From NCBI GenBank assembly GCA_018222765.1, contig JAAEZT010000030.1:1-38950 (forward strand): DNA of 38,950 nucleotides, in the 5' to 3' direction. Of the stretch, positions 1 through 8,419 are shown piece after piece. This stretch comes from a bacterium. GTDB lineage: Bacteria > Verrucomicrobiota > Verrucomicrobiia > Verrucomicrobiales > Akkermansiaceae. Within the stretch, counting starts at the first letter, position 1; every line of letters starts with the position of its first letter. The position numbers were made by a program, and so were the translations under genes. The notes under the pieces were generated by a model. It was not told where the DNA came from, did no database searches, and worked only from the letters and a program-made list of their open reading frames with translations.

Positions 1-1
1 T

Positions 2-166
2 GACGATGCGGCCGGTGTCGGAAACACGCTCACCAGTTTCGGTTTCGCAAACCTTCCGCGAACTTACGCGTTCAATATTGAGGTCGTTGAAGCGATTCCC
101 GAGCCTTCCTCCCTTGCTCTGCTTGGTTTGGCCGGACTCACCCTGATGGGCCGTCGCCGCAAATAA
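2..166 (+). CDS. PEP-CTERM sorting-domain protein, C-terminal end (partial)
   Basis: Only the last 54 codons are in the window; the gene begins upstream of base 1. Reading from base 2, the open frame ends at TAA 164-166. The tail contains the motif IPEPSSLALLGLAGL followed by a hydrophobic stretch and a basic end, GRRRK. That is the three-part PEP-CTERM signal: Pro-Glu-Pro, a transmembrane helix, and an Arg/Lys cluster. In this family the signal directs an exported protein to the exosortase system, which processes it at the cell envelope, often for exopolysaccharide-associated proteins. The preceding visible residues give no further domain assignment. A strong hairpin terminator follows 23 bases after the stop, so this is the last gene of its transcript. 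The anchor call is confident; the function of the rest of the protein is unknown. Confidence 0.85.
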   Translation, partial: DDAAGVGNTLTSFGFANLPRTYAFNIEVVEAIPEPSSLALLGLAGLTLMGRRRK

Positions 167-189
167 GAAAATCTCTCATACCTTCTATC

Positions 190-230
190 GGGGCGATCGG
201 ATTATCCGACCGCCCCGTTTCTTTTTCTCC
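190..230 (+). terminator. Rho-independent terminator after the PEP-CTERM gene
   Basis: A 12-base stem at 190-201 pairs with 205-216 around a 3-base TTA loop, with one A/C mismatch (GGGGCGATCGGA against TCCGACCGCCCC). It is followed directly by the T-rich run GTTTCTTTTTCTCC. This is a textbook intrinsic terminator placed between the PEP-CTERM gene and the next start codon at 245, so the hydrolase downstream needs its own promoter or depends on read-through. Confidence 0.85.
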
Positions 231-244
231 CAATTCTTTCAGCC

Positions 245-1189
245 ATGAAACAGAGCCTTCCTCTCCTCCTCGCTATTCCGCTTTTTGCTCTTCCGGCCGC
301 GGGCCAGGCCAAGGCCCCGAGTTATGATGCGTCCGTTCCCAAGCCAACTTTGTCGGAGGTCGCTTACGGTTCACACGCGCGACAGACCCTCGACTTCTGG
401 AAGGCCCAATCCTCCAAACCAACTCCCCTTGTCTTTGTCATTCATGGTGGAGGGTGGCAGGGCGGCACCAAGGAACGCCTGAATCGTTTTGCCGATCCCA
501 ATGCGCTCCTCAAAGCCGGCATTTCCGTCGTCGCCATCAACTACCGCCTCATTTCCCACGCTCTGGAAGAAAAGGTCAAACCTCCCGTCAAAGCCCCTCT
601 CCACGACGCCGCCCGCGCGCTGCAATTCGTGCGAAGCAAGGCCACCGAATGGAACATTGATAAGAAGCGCATCGGGGCCGCAGGCGGATCTGCAGGGGCC
701 TGTTCCTCGCTTTGGCTTGCCTTTCACGACGACCTCGCCGATCCAAAAAGCAAAGATCCTATCGCCCGGGAATCCACGCGACTCTGGTGCGCCGCCGTCA
801 TGGGAGCCCAAACTACCCTCGACCCCAGACAGATGAAGGAATGGACTCCCAACAGCCGATACGGCGGGCACGCCTTTGACCTAAAACCCTTCGACAAGTT
901 TCTTGCGAACCGTGAATCCATTCTCAAGTGGATCACCGAATATTCTCCCTACGCTCTCGTCTCGAAAGGAGATCCTCCGGTCTATCTGATCTACAATTCC
1001 CCACCCGCGCTCGGCAAGGCCCAGAAAGATCCCACCCACACTTCCAACTTCGGCGTGAAACTTCAGGAACATTGCCGCGCCACCGGAGTCAACTGCGAGC
1101 TCGTTTACCCCAAGGCACCCAAAGCAGTTCACGCCAACCCGACCGCCTACTTAATCGAAAAACTCAGGAAGCCCTCGCAGAAAGACTAG
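245..1189 (+). CDS. Secreted alpha/beta hydrolase (esterase/lipase, BD-FAE/HSL-like)
   Basis: This 314-residue protein has an N-terminal Sec signal peptide (about residues 1-22, hydrophobic core LPLLLAIPLFALPA, cleavage near GQA). It has the oxyanion-hole motif HGGGW at 67-71 and the nucleophile elbow GGSAG with Ser149, preceded by DAARALQFVR and WNID, the usual spacing in this family. His296 near the C-terminus is the likely catalytic histidine. Proteins of this type hydrolyse ester bonds such as acetyl or feruloyl groups on plant or algal polysaccharides, but the exact substrate cannot be read from the sequence. It starts at ATG 245 with no clear Shine-Dalgarno sequence. It converges on the gene at 1196, leaving only 6 bases between the two stop codons. 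The fold is confident; the specificity is not. Confidence 0.85.
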   Translation: MKQSLPLLLAIPLFALPAAGQAKAPSYDASVPKPTLSEVAYGSHARQTLDFWKAQSSKPTPLVFVIHGGGWQGGTKERLNRFADPNALLKAGISVVAINYRLISHALEEKVKPPVKAPLHDAARALQFVRSKATEWNIDKKRIGAAGGSAGACSSLWLAFHDDLADPKSKDPIARESTRLWCAAVMGAQTTLDPRQMKEWTPNSRYGGHAFDLKPFDKFLANRESILKWITEYSPYALVSKGDPPVYLIYNSPPALGKAQKDPTHTSNFGVKLQEHCRATGVNCELVYPKAPKAVHANPTAYLIEKLRKPSQKD

Positions 1190-1195
1190 ACCAGA

Positions 1196-3493
1196 TCAGC
1201 GGTAAAGCAGAACCCCCGCCCTTCTTGGAGCAAACTCCTCAAGTCCCGTTTCCCAGGAATTCACGATCTCCTTTCTTGGCTTCAAGCTCTTAATCGCGGC
1301 CTCTGTTTTCGGATGCCGCAAAAGAGTGTTCAGCTTTTCAATCTCCCACTTTTTGGGATAGAGCTCCCGTAAGGTCTGTGCCAACAAAATGCCCAATTCC
1401 ACTGAAGGACAATTCGCGGGATCTTTTAAAATAATACGCACCCCACCGCATTCCTCATTGGCGAATTTGCTCGCGGTGGGCGTGAAGCGAACAGGCACGA
1501 ACGCCAACCCGGGCAGCTTAGCCGCGGAGAGTTTTCGAGCGAACGCCTCTTCGTCAATGTAGCTCGCACCAAAAACTTCAAAAGGAAACTTCGTCCCCCG
1601 CCCGACCGAGACATTGGTGAATTCCAGCAAACCAAGCCCCGGATAAAGCGTCGCCGCCGCGAGATTGGGCATGTTGGGTGAGGGCTTGATCCACGGCAGT
1701 CCGGTTTCATCAAACCGCATCCCACGCTTCCAATTCTCAACCGGAATGACGGTGAGCTTTAGCTTGGGGCAATGTTCTTTTTGATACAGCCGCGCAATTT
1801 CTCCGATTGTCATTCCGTGTTGCACCGGCACCTGGTGAAAAGAGGTGAAGGTTGGCTCACCATCACGCATGGGACCGGCCACCTTATTAGCTCCGATGGG
1901 ATTCACGCGGTCGAGAACGACAAAGTTCAAACCCGCGTCCTCCGCCGCCTCCATCGCCAGGCCCATCGTTGAAATGAAGGTATAGAATCGCGTCCCGATA
2001 TCCTGCATATCAAAAACGAGGGCATCGATCTTCGCGAGGTGTTCGGCTTTAGGTTTGCGACGATCTTCCCCGGCATAAAGACTCACAACCGGAAGTTTCG
2101 TTTTATCATCCACTCCATCCTCAACCTTCTCATCCAAAGTCCCCCGAATCCCGTGCTCGGGTCCGAAAAGCAACTTGAGGTCCACCTTGTCAGAACGATG
2201 CAAGAGATCGATCGTCGTGACGCGCCTCTTGTTGATCCCGGTCTGATTCGTAATCAAGCCCACGCGCATTCCTTTCAGCACTGCGAATTGATCTCGCTCC
2301 AAAACATCGACCCCATTCAGCACATTGGGAGACTTCGGCGGCTTCGGCACCACTTGCGGAAGAGTTTCTGTCACGGTCGAAAAATCAAAGCCTGTGGCCT
2401 TTGCGGCGAGAGTTCCCAGCTTACTCCGCAAGGCGAGCACGTTGCCGCCAGAAGGATGGTTTCGGTTGCTCAGAAAAATCACAAAGCTCTCGCTGGCCCG
2501 ATCGATCCACATCGAAGTCCCCGTCCATCCGGTGTGCCCAAATGATCCTTTGGGGTACAACTCACCTCGCAACGAGGAATAGGGCGAATCGATATCGAAG
2601 CCCAGACCCCGGCGAAACTCGATATTCGCAGGCGACTGCACCGAAGTCATGAGACGAATCGTCTCAGGCTTCAGAACTCCACCGCCGCCATTCAGGAGCA
2701 CCCGGGCAAAGCAGGCCAGATCATCAGCAGAGCTAAAAAGCCCCGCATGTCCTGCCACTCCACCCATCCGTCGTGCCGTCGGGTCGTGCACGATTCCTCT
2801 CAAGAGACTCCCATCCGCAAGAAGCGTGGTGGGGGCAATCCGGCCCTTCAATTTGGGATCGGGCAAGTAGAACGTTTCCTTCATTCCCAATGGCAGAAAG
2901 ATTTCCTGCCGACAATAGTCCTGAAGAGGCATCCCGGAAACCCGCGCTACGATTTCGCCCAGCAGGATAAAATTGAGGTCACTGTATCGATAGTCGACCC
3001 CTGCTTTCCCCTGTGACGGTTCGCCAGCAGCCATGACAATACCATTCTGATATCCACTCCACTCATAACCTCTGCGTATTCCCGCGGCCAAACCCGAGGT
3101 GTGCGTGAGAAGATGCCGAATGGTAATCTTCGGTTTATTGGAATCTCCGATCAACTCCGGGAGGTAGCGCTGCACGGGCGCATCGAGATCGATCTTCCCT
3201 TCCTCGGTCAATTTCATGACCGAAGGAGTCGTCGCCACCACTTTGGTCAAGGACGCGAGGTCATAGATGGTCTCTTTCGTCGCCCCTTCCACTACGGGTT
3301 CCAATTGTCGCTGCCCATAGCTCTTCTGATAAATCCCCTGCCCGTGTTCCAAATGGAGAACCCCGCCCGGCATCCGTTTGTCCGTGACCCCCTTCTCAAT
3401 CAGAACATCGATCTCTCGCAATACTTTGAGATCAAGCCCTTGCGCACAAGTGGGGGAATACGTGGCAAGGAAAACAAGGAATCGAATCATCAT
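1196..3493 (-). CDS. Serine beta-lactamase-family hydrolase fused to NamZ/DUF1343 exo-muramidase domain
   Basis: From ATG 3493 the protein is 765 residues with a signal peptide (MMIRFLVFLATYSPTCAQG). The frame stays open upstream to 3622, but that adds 43 residues without signal character and would overlap the neighbouring gene, so the internal start is preferred. Residues about 20-370 are a penicillin-binding/beta-lactamase-type serine hydrolase: SLTK at 81-84 (nucleophile Ser81, Lys84), YSDLN at 170-174, HTG at 320-322. Residues about 393-765 are a DUF1343 domain with GLITNQTG near 412-419 and GPEHGIRG with Glu446-His447. In Bacillus subtilis the separate proteins AmiE (YbbE, serine-hydrolase family) and NamZ (YbbC, DUF1343) act together on peptidoglycan fragments, removing peptides and terminal MurNAc. 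The fusion therefore looks like a two-step muropeptide-processing enzyme in the periplasm or outside the cell. Substrate is inferred from family. The next gene upstream on the same strand ends at 3556. Confidence 0.85.
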   Translation of the reverse strand: MMIRFLVFLATYSPTCAQGLDLKVLREIDVLIEKGVTDKRMPGGVLHLEHGQGIYQKSYGQRQLEPVVEGATKETIYDLASLTKVVATTPSVMKLTEEGKIDLDAPVQRYLPELIGDSNKPKITIRHLLTHTSGLAAGIRRGYEWSGYQNGIVMAAGEPSQGKAGVDYRYSDLNFILLGEIVARVSGMPLQDYCRQEIFLPLGMKETFYLPDPKLKGRIAPTTLLADGSLLRGIVHDPTARRMGGVAGHAGLFSSADDLACFARVLLNGGGGVLKPETIRLMTSVQSPANIEFRRGLGFDIDSPYSSLRGELYPKGSFGHTGWTGTSMWIDRASESFVIFLSNRNHPSGGNVLALRSKLGTLAAKATGFDFSTVTETLPQVVPKPPKSPNVLNGVDVLERDQFAVLKGMRVGLITNQTGINKRRVTTIDLLHRSDKVDLKLLFGPEHGIRGTLDEKVEDGVDDKTKLPVVSLYAGEDRRKPKAEHLAKIDALVFDMQDIGTRFYTFISTMGLAMEAAEDAGLNFVVLDRVNPIGANKVAGPMRDGEPTFTSFHQVPVQHGMTIGEIARLYQKEHCPKLKLTVIPVENWKRGMRFDETGLPWIKPSPNMPNLAAATLYPGLGLLEFTNVSVGRGTKFPFEVFGASYIDEEAFARKLSAAKLPGLAFVPVRFTPTASKFANEECGGVRIILKDPANCPSVELGILLAQTLRELYPKKWEIEKLNTLLRHPKTEAAIKSLKPRKEIVNSWETGLEEFAPRRAGVLLYR

Positions 3494-3555
3494 CGGGATG
3501 AATTTACTACGGACCGGGCCACCCGCTCTTCCAAACTCTTCTTTATTCGTAAGCG

Positions 3556-6500
3556 CTATTGATTCTGTGTTACGATCACTCTGGCATACTTTTGACCTTC
3601 CGACTCCGGAGCGAGAGACCATTGCGTGATGATGGAGTTTCCGTTTCGAGCCGATTGGTTCAGAAGAATGGCCTCGCTATCTTGCCAGGTCTCGAGATCA
3701 CTGGAAACTTCGACCCTGACGCTGACATCGTCCGCCCCCAAGATTCGTGGAAGTTCCAAAACCGGAAGGCCGTCGATCATGCGAATGATAACACCATTCG
3801 GGTCGCCCAAGGCGTAGGAAAAAAGATCGGTATCAGGATTTCCGGTGAAGGGAACGGAATCGCTTCCTCCCGGAGCGCCACCCGAATCGAGGCTCGCTCG
3901 CCAGTTTTGAGGAAGGGCATGATCGGGTGCTGAATTCGGAGAAACCAAAACGAGGCTGTAGCCAAGGCCGTCGGCCTCGCCAGGCCAGGGCGCTTGGTCA
4001 CCGAAACGGACCGTATGCAAGGGTGATCCATCGGCGGCTCTCAAGGTCAATTGCTCACCACCATTGTCGAGCCGGGAGGGATAGGTTCCAAGGATGGTGG
4101 CACTATCTCCGAAGGCAGATGTGAACGCGGCAGCATCAGCAACCAGAACGACTCGCTGACCGGGGGTAAGTGTGGTGTCGTCTCCAAAACTGAAAGCAAT
4201 GCCCTGCGTAAAGGCCACTCCGGCGAGATCGACGTCTTGATCGGAAATATTCAGCAATTCAATGTATTCCGAGAGCTCTCCCTGAGGGTCGCTCGGATGG
4301 TAATGGATTTTTGAAATCACCAAGTTCTCCGCAGTCGCAGGCACGCCCGCGAGGAAAGTCGCTTCATTGAGGGCACTCCAGGTCGTTCCTTCCAAACTGC
4401 GGGCGCGCACGGTCGTTGTATTATCAATCGAAAGCGGGCGGGACCCCGTAAGCGAAAGATCAAATACCATGTCGCCACTGCCGGGTCGTTGGTTGTGCAC
4501 TTCGACAGCGATGAAGTTGACTCCCTCAACAAGAAGCCCCGGATCAAAGGTGTAGGTATCGAAAACGCCTTCGACACCATCGTTGATAGAGCCCGTGTCG
4601 AATCCAATGACGCCCTCCGGCATATTATCGCGGACGGCTTCAACTCCGTTGATGAAAACGACTGCTCCACCATCGGCGTGAATTTGAAAAGAAGCCTCGC
4701 TAATCGTGGAGACATTGGTGATATCGAAGGTCTTTCGACAATAGAAGGTCATGTGGCGATCCCAGTTAATGATCGAGTTTAACGTCGTTCCGTTGATGCC
4801 CCCGAACCCGATAGGTGCCGATCCGGAATCCCAGGCTGAGTCATCGAACCCCGGGGCCCGCCAAGCTCTCCCGAGATCACCACCGTCATAAAATTTCCAA
4901 TCTGACCCCGCTTCGATACTGGTGAAGCTTTTCGATGACCCCGGAAATTGCAAAGCGGTTGGATTGATCCCTCCTCCCACGAGGCGCGGGTCGCTCCCAT
5001 CAACCGTGTAATAAATGTCTCCGGTGTTGTTGGTGATCGCGAGCCCGAATCCCGGCGTTACTCGCCCACCGTGCTGATTGAAAACCGGCGCATCGATATT
5101 TGGGAACATTCCCGCGGAGCGCATCTGCCCGATGACCACATCCGACCTGGTCGGCGCGTTAACATCAACAATCCAATCGACGTAATTCTGAAACAAATCA
5201 GGCGTGTAGAGTCCATTTGCCGCTTCGAAATCACGAGCCACCTCGGTCCATCTCGCAATCTCCGGAATGACCGTCCGGGAGATGCTTTCCGAGAGATCAG
5301 TAAAGTCTTCCTGAACTCGCTCCGGTGACAACATGCCGCCATTGAAGAAGTGCTTCTGCGCTCGATCAGCCATGCGGATATTGAATTCATCGTGCAGCTT
5401 TAAGGCTCCAATCATATTTCCCGGGCCACCATTGTCCGTGGTATTGGCCGTCGATCCGGCACCCGCATTTCCGCCACGACGGTTAAGGAAGTCATTATCC
5501 CACATGAAGAACTTAAACTTGCCGCCCGGTTCACGCTTGCGCCCGGCGACCCAGTTGTGTTGCGGATACCAATCGTGTTCATTCCCGCCGTAGAAGTTCA
5601 AGAGCATGTAGTCGATGTAGCTGTCGATATCCATGTAGTCTTTCACCACCTCGTAGTTGCCCTTGTTGGCAACCATGTGATCCCAGGCCGTTTTTTCCCC
5701 CTGGGAAACAAAGATCCCACTGCGACCCTTCATAATGTCGTAGTCTTCTTCCTCACCTCCAAGGTGGGTCGCCATGAAGTCAGCGTTGGGACGTTCCATG
5801 AGATGGAATTGCCCGTAATACTCTCCGTTCAGATAGACGTGCACGAACCGCCCTCGCATCGAAAGATGCCCTTCTTCAAGTTGCCGGTCAAAGAAGTAGC
5901 GATTACGAACATAAACAGCTCGCGAGTGGGTATAGTGGCGGGAGAAAATCGAATCGTGGCTTCCGTTTCGGAGAAGGATCTGGTCGAAGCTATCGACAGC
6001 AGTCTCGCCACCGTATTCAGTCTCGCTAAAGAGATCAAACTTCAGACGCTTGGGACCGTACTTTGATTTGAAGCTGACCCGTAGGGCATTTTTCGGATAA
6101 AGCGTGTATTGGCCGCCAAATCTTTCGATCCCTGCGTCGACCTGAAATCCATCACGCCCGTCAGGGAAAAACATTTCAATCGATACCGGGATTTCCGGCG
6201 GGCTCATGATGGGTGTGGTCGGCACATCCTCTTGGGTCACCAATGAGATACTGGGAATCTCGAGAAGAGCGTCACGCATTTGAGAACCCCAAGCCCCATT
6301 CCCGGTGATAATCGGAGACATGTTGGAATGACCCACCACTTCATCAACGAAGAGGTAGGTCTGGGTATCGGTATTGGTGCTCTCATATCCAGACTTTTCA
6401 GCCATCGCTCTCACGATGGTATTGCTATCAATCGTCAATGTAAGCACAGGTGATTCATCAGGCGATGGCGGAGTAACCTCTGCACTCGCTGGTCCTGGAG

Positions 6501-7125
6501 GAGTGCCATCAGTGGTGTAGCGAATGCTCGCACCGGGAGTTGCGGTGGTGACTTCGAGTTGAAACGGGGCCTCATAAAATCCCCGCTTGTGACTGAAGGT
6601 GGTATCTTTCACGAATCCAAGAACGGAGTCATTGTTCGCTTCCCCCGGAGTGGGAGTTTGAAAATACCCGTAGCTTTCTTCGCCGGGAGTCAGACCGTAG
6701 GAGACATCGGAATATTGCTGAGGGAATGTCGGAGAAAACTCCTGATGAATCGTTCCATCCGGTTTGATCAGGGCGAGGTATTCGCCACCTTCGGAAAGCT
6801 TGAAGTTCGCATGTAACTCAGCTCCCGCCGGAGTGCCATTGGATGCGTAGATGAGGAGACGTGATCCCGGCGTCAAGGTAGTGTTCAGAGGAAAGGTCCA
6901 CTTGGTGAGATCCTCCAGGTCATCGGTCAGGTGCCAACCGGTCAACACCAGATCCGTAGCGCTTGAATTGTGGATCTCGATCCAATCGGGCGCACTTCCA
7001 TCGCCCAAGCTCAGCGTGCCGCTGTTGTTAGCCATGAACTCCGAGATCACGGGCGCGTTGATTTGCGCCGAAACCGAGAGGGTAAAGTTGGCTAATAAGA
7101 AGCCGGTCAAAAATTTAGTCATCAT
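3556..7125 (-). CDS. Secreted multidomain LTD / CotH-kinase-like / chitobiase-C-domain protein
   Basis: This protein has about 1,189 residues and an N-terminal signal peptide (TKFLTGFLLANFTLSVSAQ). Domains in order: a lamin-tail (LTD) domain at about 24-160 (VISEFMANNSG, DWIEIHNSS); a chitobiase/beta-hexosaminidase C-terminal-like module at about 180-260 (SIRYTTDGTPP); a CotH-type protein-kinase-like domain at about 315-640 (MERPNADF, FFMWDNDF); a second chitobiase-C-like module near 700-760 (IYYTVDGSDPR); a galactose-binding-like stretch at about 770-900 (SDWKFYDGGDLG); and a second LTD at about 930-1040 (YIELLNISDQDVDLAG). The open frame reaches a TTG at 7128, but ATG 7125 or 7122 is the likelier start. 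CotH proteins phosphorylate spore-coat proteins in Bacillus, but exported versions like this are not characterised. The fold calls are good; kinase activity is inference. No PEP-CTERM or other sorting tail is visible. Confidence 0.85.
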   Translation of the reverse strand: MMTKFLTGFLLANFTLSVSAQINAPVISEFMANNSGTLSLGDGSAPDWIEIHNSSATDLVLTGWHLTDDLEDLTKWTFPLNTTLTPGSRLLIYASNGTPAGAELHANFKLSEGGEYLALIKPDGTIHQEFSPTFPQQYSDVSYGLTPGEESYGYFQTPTPGEANNDSVLGFVKDTTFSHKRGFYEAPFQLEVTTATPGASIRYTTDGTPPGPASAEVTPPSPDESPVLTLTIDSNTIVRAMAEKSGYESTNTDTQTYLFVDEVVGHSNMSPIITGNGAWGSQMRDALLEIPSISLVTQEDVPTTPIMSPPEIPVSIEMFFPDGRDGFQVDAGIERFGGQYTLYPKNALRVSFKSKYGPKRLKFDLFSETEYGGETAVDSFDQILLRNGSHDSIFSRHYTHSRAVYVRNRYFFDRQLEEGHLSMRGRFVHVYLNGEYYGQFHLMERPNADFMATHLGGEEEDYDIMKGRSGIFVSQGEKTAWDHMVANKGNYEVVKDYMDIDSYIDYMLLNFYGGNEHDWYPQHNWVAGRKREPGGKFKFFMWDNDFLNRRGGNAGAGSTANTTDNGGPGNMIGALKLHDEFNIRMADRAQKHFFNGGMLSPERVQEDFTDLSESISRTVIPEIARWTEVARDFEAANGLYTPDLFQNYVDWIVDVNAPTRSDVVIGQMRSAGMFPNIDAPVFNQHGGRVTPGFGLAITNNTGDIYYTVDGSDPRLVGGGINPTALQFPGSSKSFTSIEAGSDWKFYDGGDLGRAWRAPGFDDSAWDSGSAPIGFGGINGTTLNSIINWDRHMTFYCRKTFDITNVSTISEASFQIHADGGAVVFINGVEAVRDNMPEGVIGFDTGSINDGVEGVFDTYTFDPGLLVEGVNFIAVEVHNQRPGSGDMVFDLSLTGSRPLSIDNTTTVRARSLEGTTWSALNEATFLAGVPATAENLVISKIHYHPSDPQGELSEYIELLNISDQDVDLAGVAFTQGIAFSFGDDTTLTPGQRVVLVADAAAFTSAFGDSATILGTYPSRLDNGGEQLTLRAADGSPLHTVRFGDQAPWPGEADGLGYSLVLVSPNSAPDHALPQNWRASLDSGGAPGGSDSVPFTGNPDTDLFSYALGDPNGVIIRMIDGLPVLELPRILGADDVSVRVEVSSDLETWQDSEAILLNQSARNGNSIITQWSLAPESEGQKYARVIVTQNQ

Positions 7126-7237
7126 CAATAGGCTGGAAAAGAGTCAGTCTGATGTCCCCTTTTTGGGTGTCTTCATCATGATAAGAAGAACAGTGGTTGT
7201 ATTGGAAACCCACCACTATTGGCTCAGCGACCGCATT

Positions 7238-7266
7238 GTTAAAAACAAATAGCTCCACCCCGTCAA
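7238..7266 (-). promoter_or_regulatory. Possible sigma-70-like promoter for the LTD/CotH gene
   Basis: On the minus strand TTGACG (7266-7261) is followed after 17 bases by TTTAAC (7243-7238). These resemble -35 and -10 boxes and would leave a leader of roughly 105 bases before ATG 7125. The -10 box matches the consensus at only four of six positions, so this is a weak call. The rest of the 7126-7399 divergent intergenic region shows nothing else convincing. Confidence 0.25.
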
Positions 7267-7399
7267 TCCCAGCATCAAAAAAACCATTTGTGACAAGCTC
7301 TTCTCGCGAGGCTCTGTCAGCATCACGCTCATAGCTTCTGTCCATCCCGTTAGCGGGCTGGCATCATCGCCAAAAATAGCATAGTAATTCTCTCACACC

Positions 7400-8260
7400 A
7401 TGATCCGTATCCTTGCCGTCCTCTTTATCCTCGCCCCCTCTCTCATCTTTGGCAAAGAGATCCCTCTCATCGCCATCTCCTACAACATCCGAAACGACAA
7501 CGGAGGAGATAAAGGACCTAAAAACTGGGACGACCGAAAAGGTACTCTCGCGGCCTACCTCTCGGAACACAAGGCGAGCATCATTGGATTACAGGAAGTC
7601 AAACACAAGCAGCTCCTCGACATGGACAAGGCTCTCCCGAACCACACTTATGTGGGAGTCGGCCGGGACGATGGCAAGACCGCCGGAGAATTCTCACCCA
7701 TCTTTTACGATCGCCGGATTTGGAAACTCGATCCAAAAGAACACGGCACCTTTTGGCTTTCCGACACTCCCGATGTCATCGCCAGCCGGACCTGGGGACA
7801 TTACCATAACCGGATCTGCACTTGGGCTCGCTTAATCAAAATCGACGACCCGAAAAACGAATCAGCCCTTTACGTTTTCAACACGCACTGGGATCACAAA
7901 AGTCAGGCGGCTCGCGTGAAGTCAGGCGCCCTGATCTTGAAAAAAGTCAAAACCCGCGCCCAACAAAACGATCCCTACCTCGTCATGGGCGATTTCAATG
8001 CCACCATTGAAAATCCCGCAATCATCCAGTTTCTCAAATCCGGCCTCCTCCTCGATCACGCCGAAGATAAAGTGAAATCCTCCAGCCACTGGAAAGCAGC
8101 GCTCGTCCCGGGCTTGCGCATCGACCACATCTTCACCTCGTCTTCCATCAAGAAAGCGAGCGTTCAGGTCGACTCCAATGGCGACAAAGACGGGAACGCC
8201 GCGTCGGACCACCATCCCGTCCGGCTCATGGTTCCGCAATTCATCGAAGCCGAAAAATAA
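7400..8260 (+). CDS. Exported endonuclease/exonuclease/phosphatase-family protein
   Basis: This 286-residue protein has a signal peptide (MIRILAVLFILAPSLIFG, residues 1-18). The metal-dependent EEP fold is shown by its conserved blocks: SYNIR with Asn29, GLQEV with Glu66, MGDFNAT in the middle of the C-terminal half, and SDHHPV with Asp270-His271 near the end. The length fits single-domain members. The family includes DNases, sphingomyelinases and sugar- or lipid-phosphate phosphodiesterases; secreted members in environmental bacteria are usually nucleases or phosphatases, and the sequence does not decide between them. It starts at ATG 7400 with no obvious Shine-Dalgarno sequence. It is a single-gene unit, divergent from the CotH-like gene and convergent with the esterase gene at 8420. 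Confidence 0.87.
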   Translation: MIRILAVLFILAPSLIFGKEIPLIAISYNIRNDNGGDKGPKNWDDRKGTLAAYLSEHKASIIGLQEVKHKQLLDMDKALPNHTYVGVGRDDGKTAGEFSPIFYDRRIWKLDPKEHGTFWLSDTPDVIASRTWGHYHNRICTWARLIKIDDPKNESALYVFNTHWDHKSQAARVKSGALILKKVKTRAQQNDPYLVMGDFNATIENPAIIQFLKSGLLLDHAEDKVKSSSHWKAALVPGLRIDHIFTSSSIKKASVQVDSNGDKDGNAASDHHPVRLMVPQFIEAEK

Positions 8261-8419
8261 GCTCCTCGTTCTTATAAATTTCCGACACGAAAGAAGAGAC
8301 TTGGGGCTGAGGTCATCCTGAATACTGACTTAGGTCGACACAACCCCACTACGGCACCTCAACCAAATTAGACAGGTTTCAGCGGGAAGTTCGGGACCTC
8401 ATGAAGCATGGCGGTCATG

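Noticed and set aside
3494-3622. 43-codon N-terminal extension of the serine hydrolase/NamZ gene
   Set aside because: It would overlap the end of the upstream gene and bury the signal peptide (MIRFLVFLATYSPTCAQ) inside the protein.
7115-7345. Minus-strand 76-codon open frame in the divergent intergenic region
   Set aside because: It overlaps the start of the CotH-like gene, has no ribosome binding site, no recognisable domain, and low complexity acidic ending (DDD); most likely chance.
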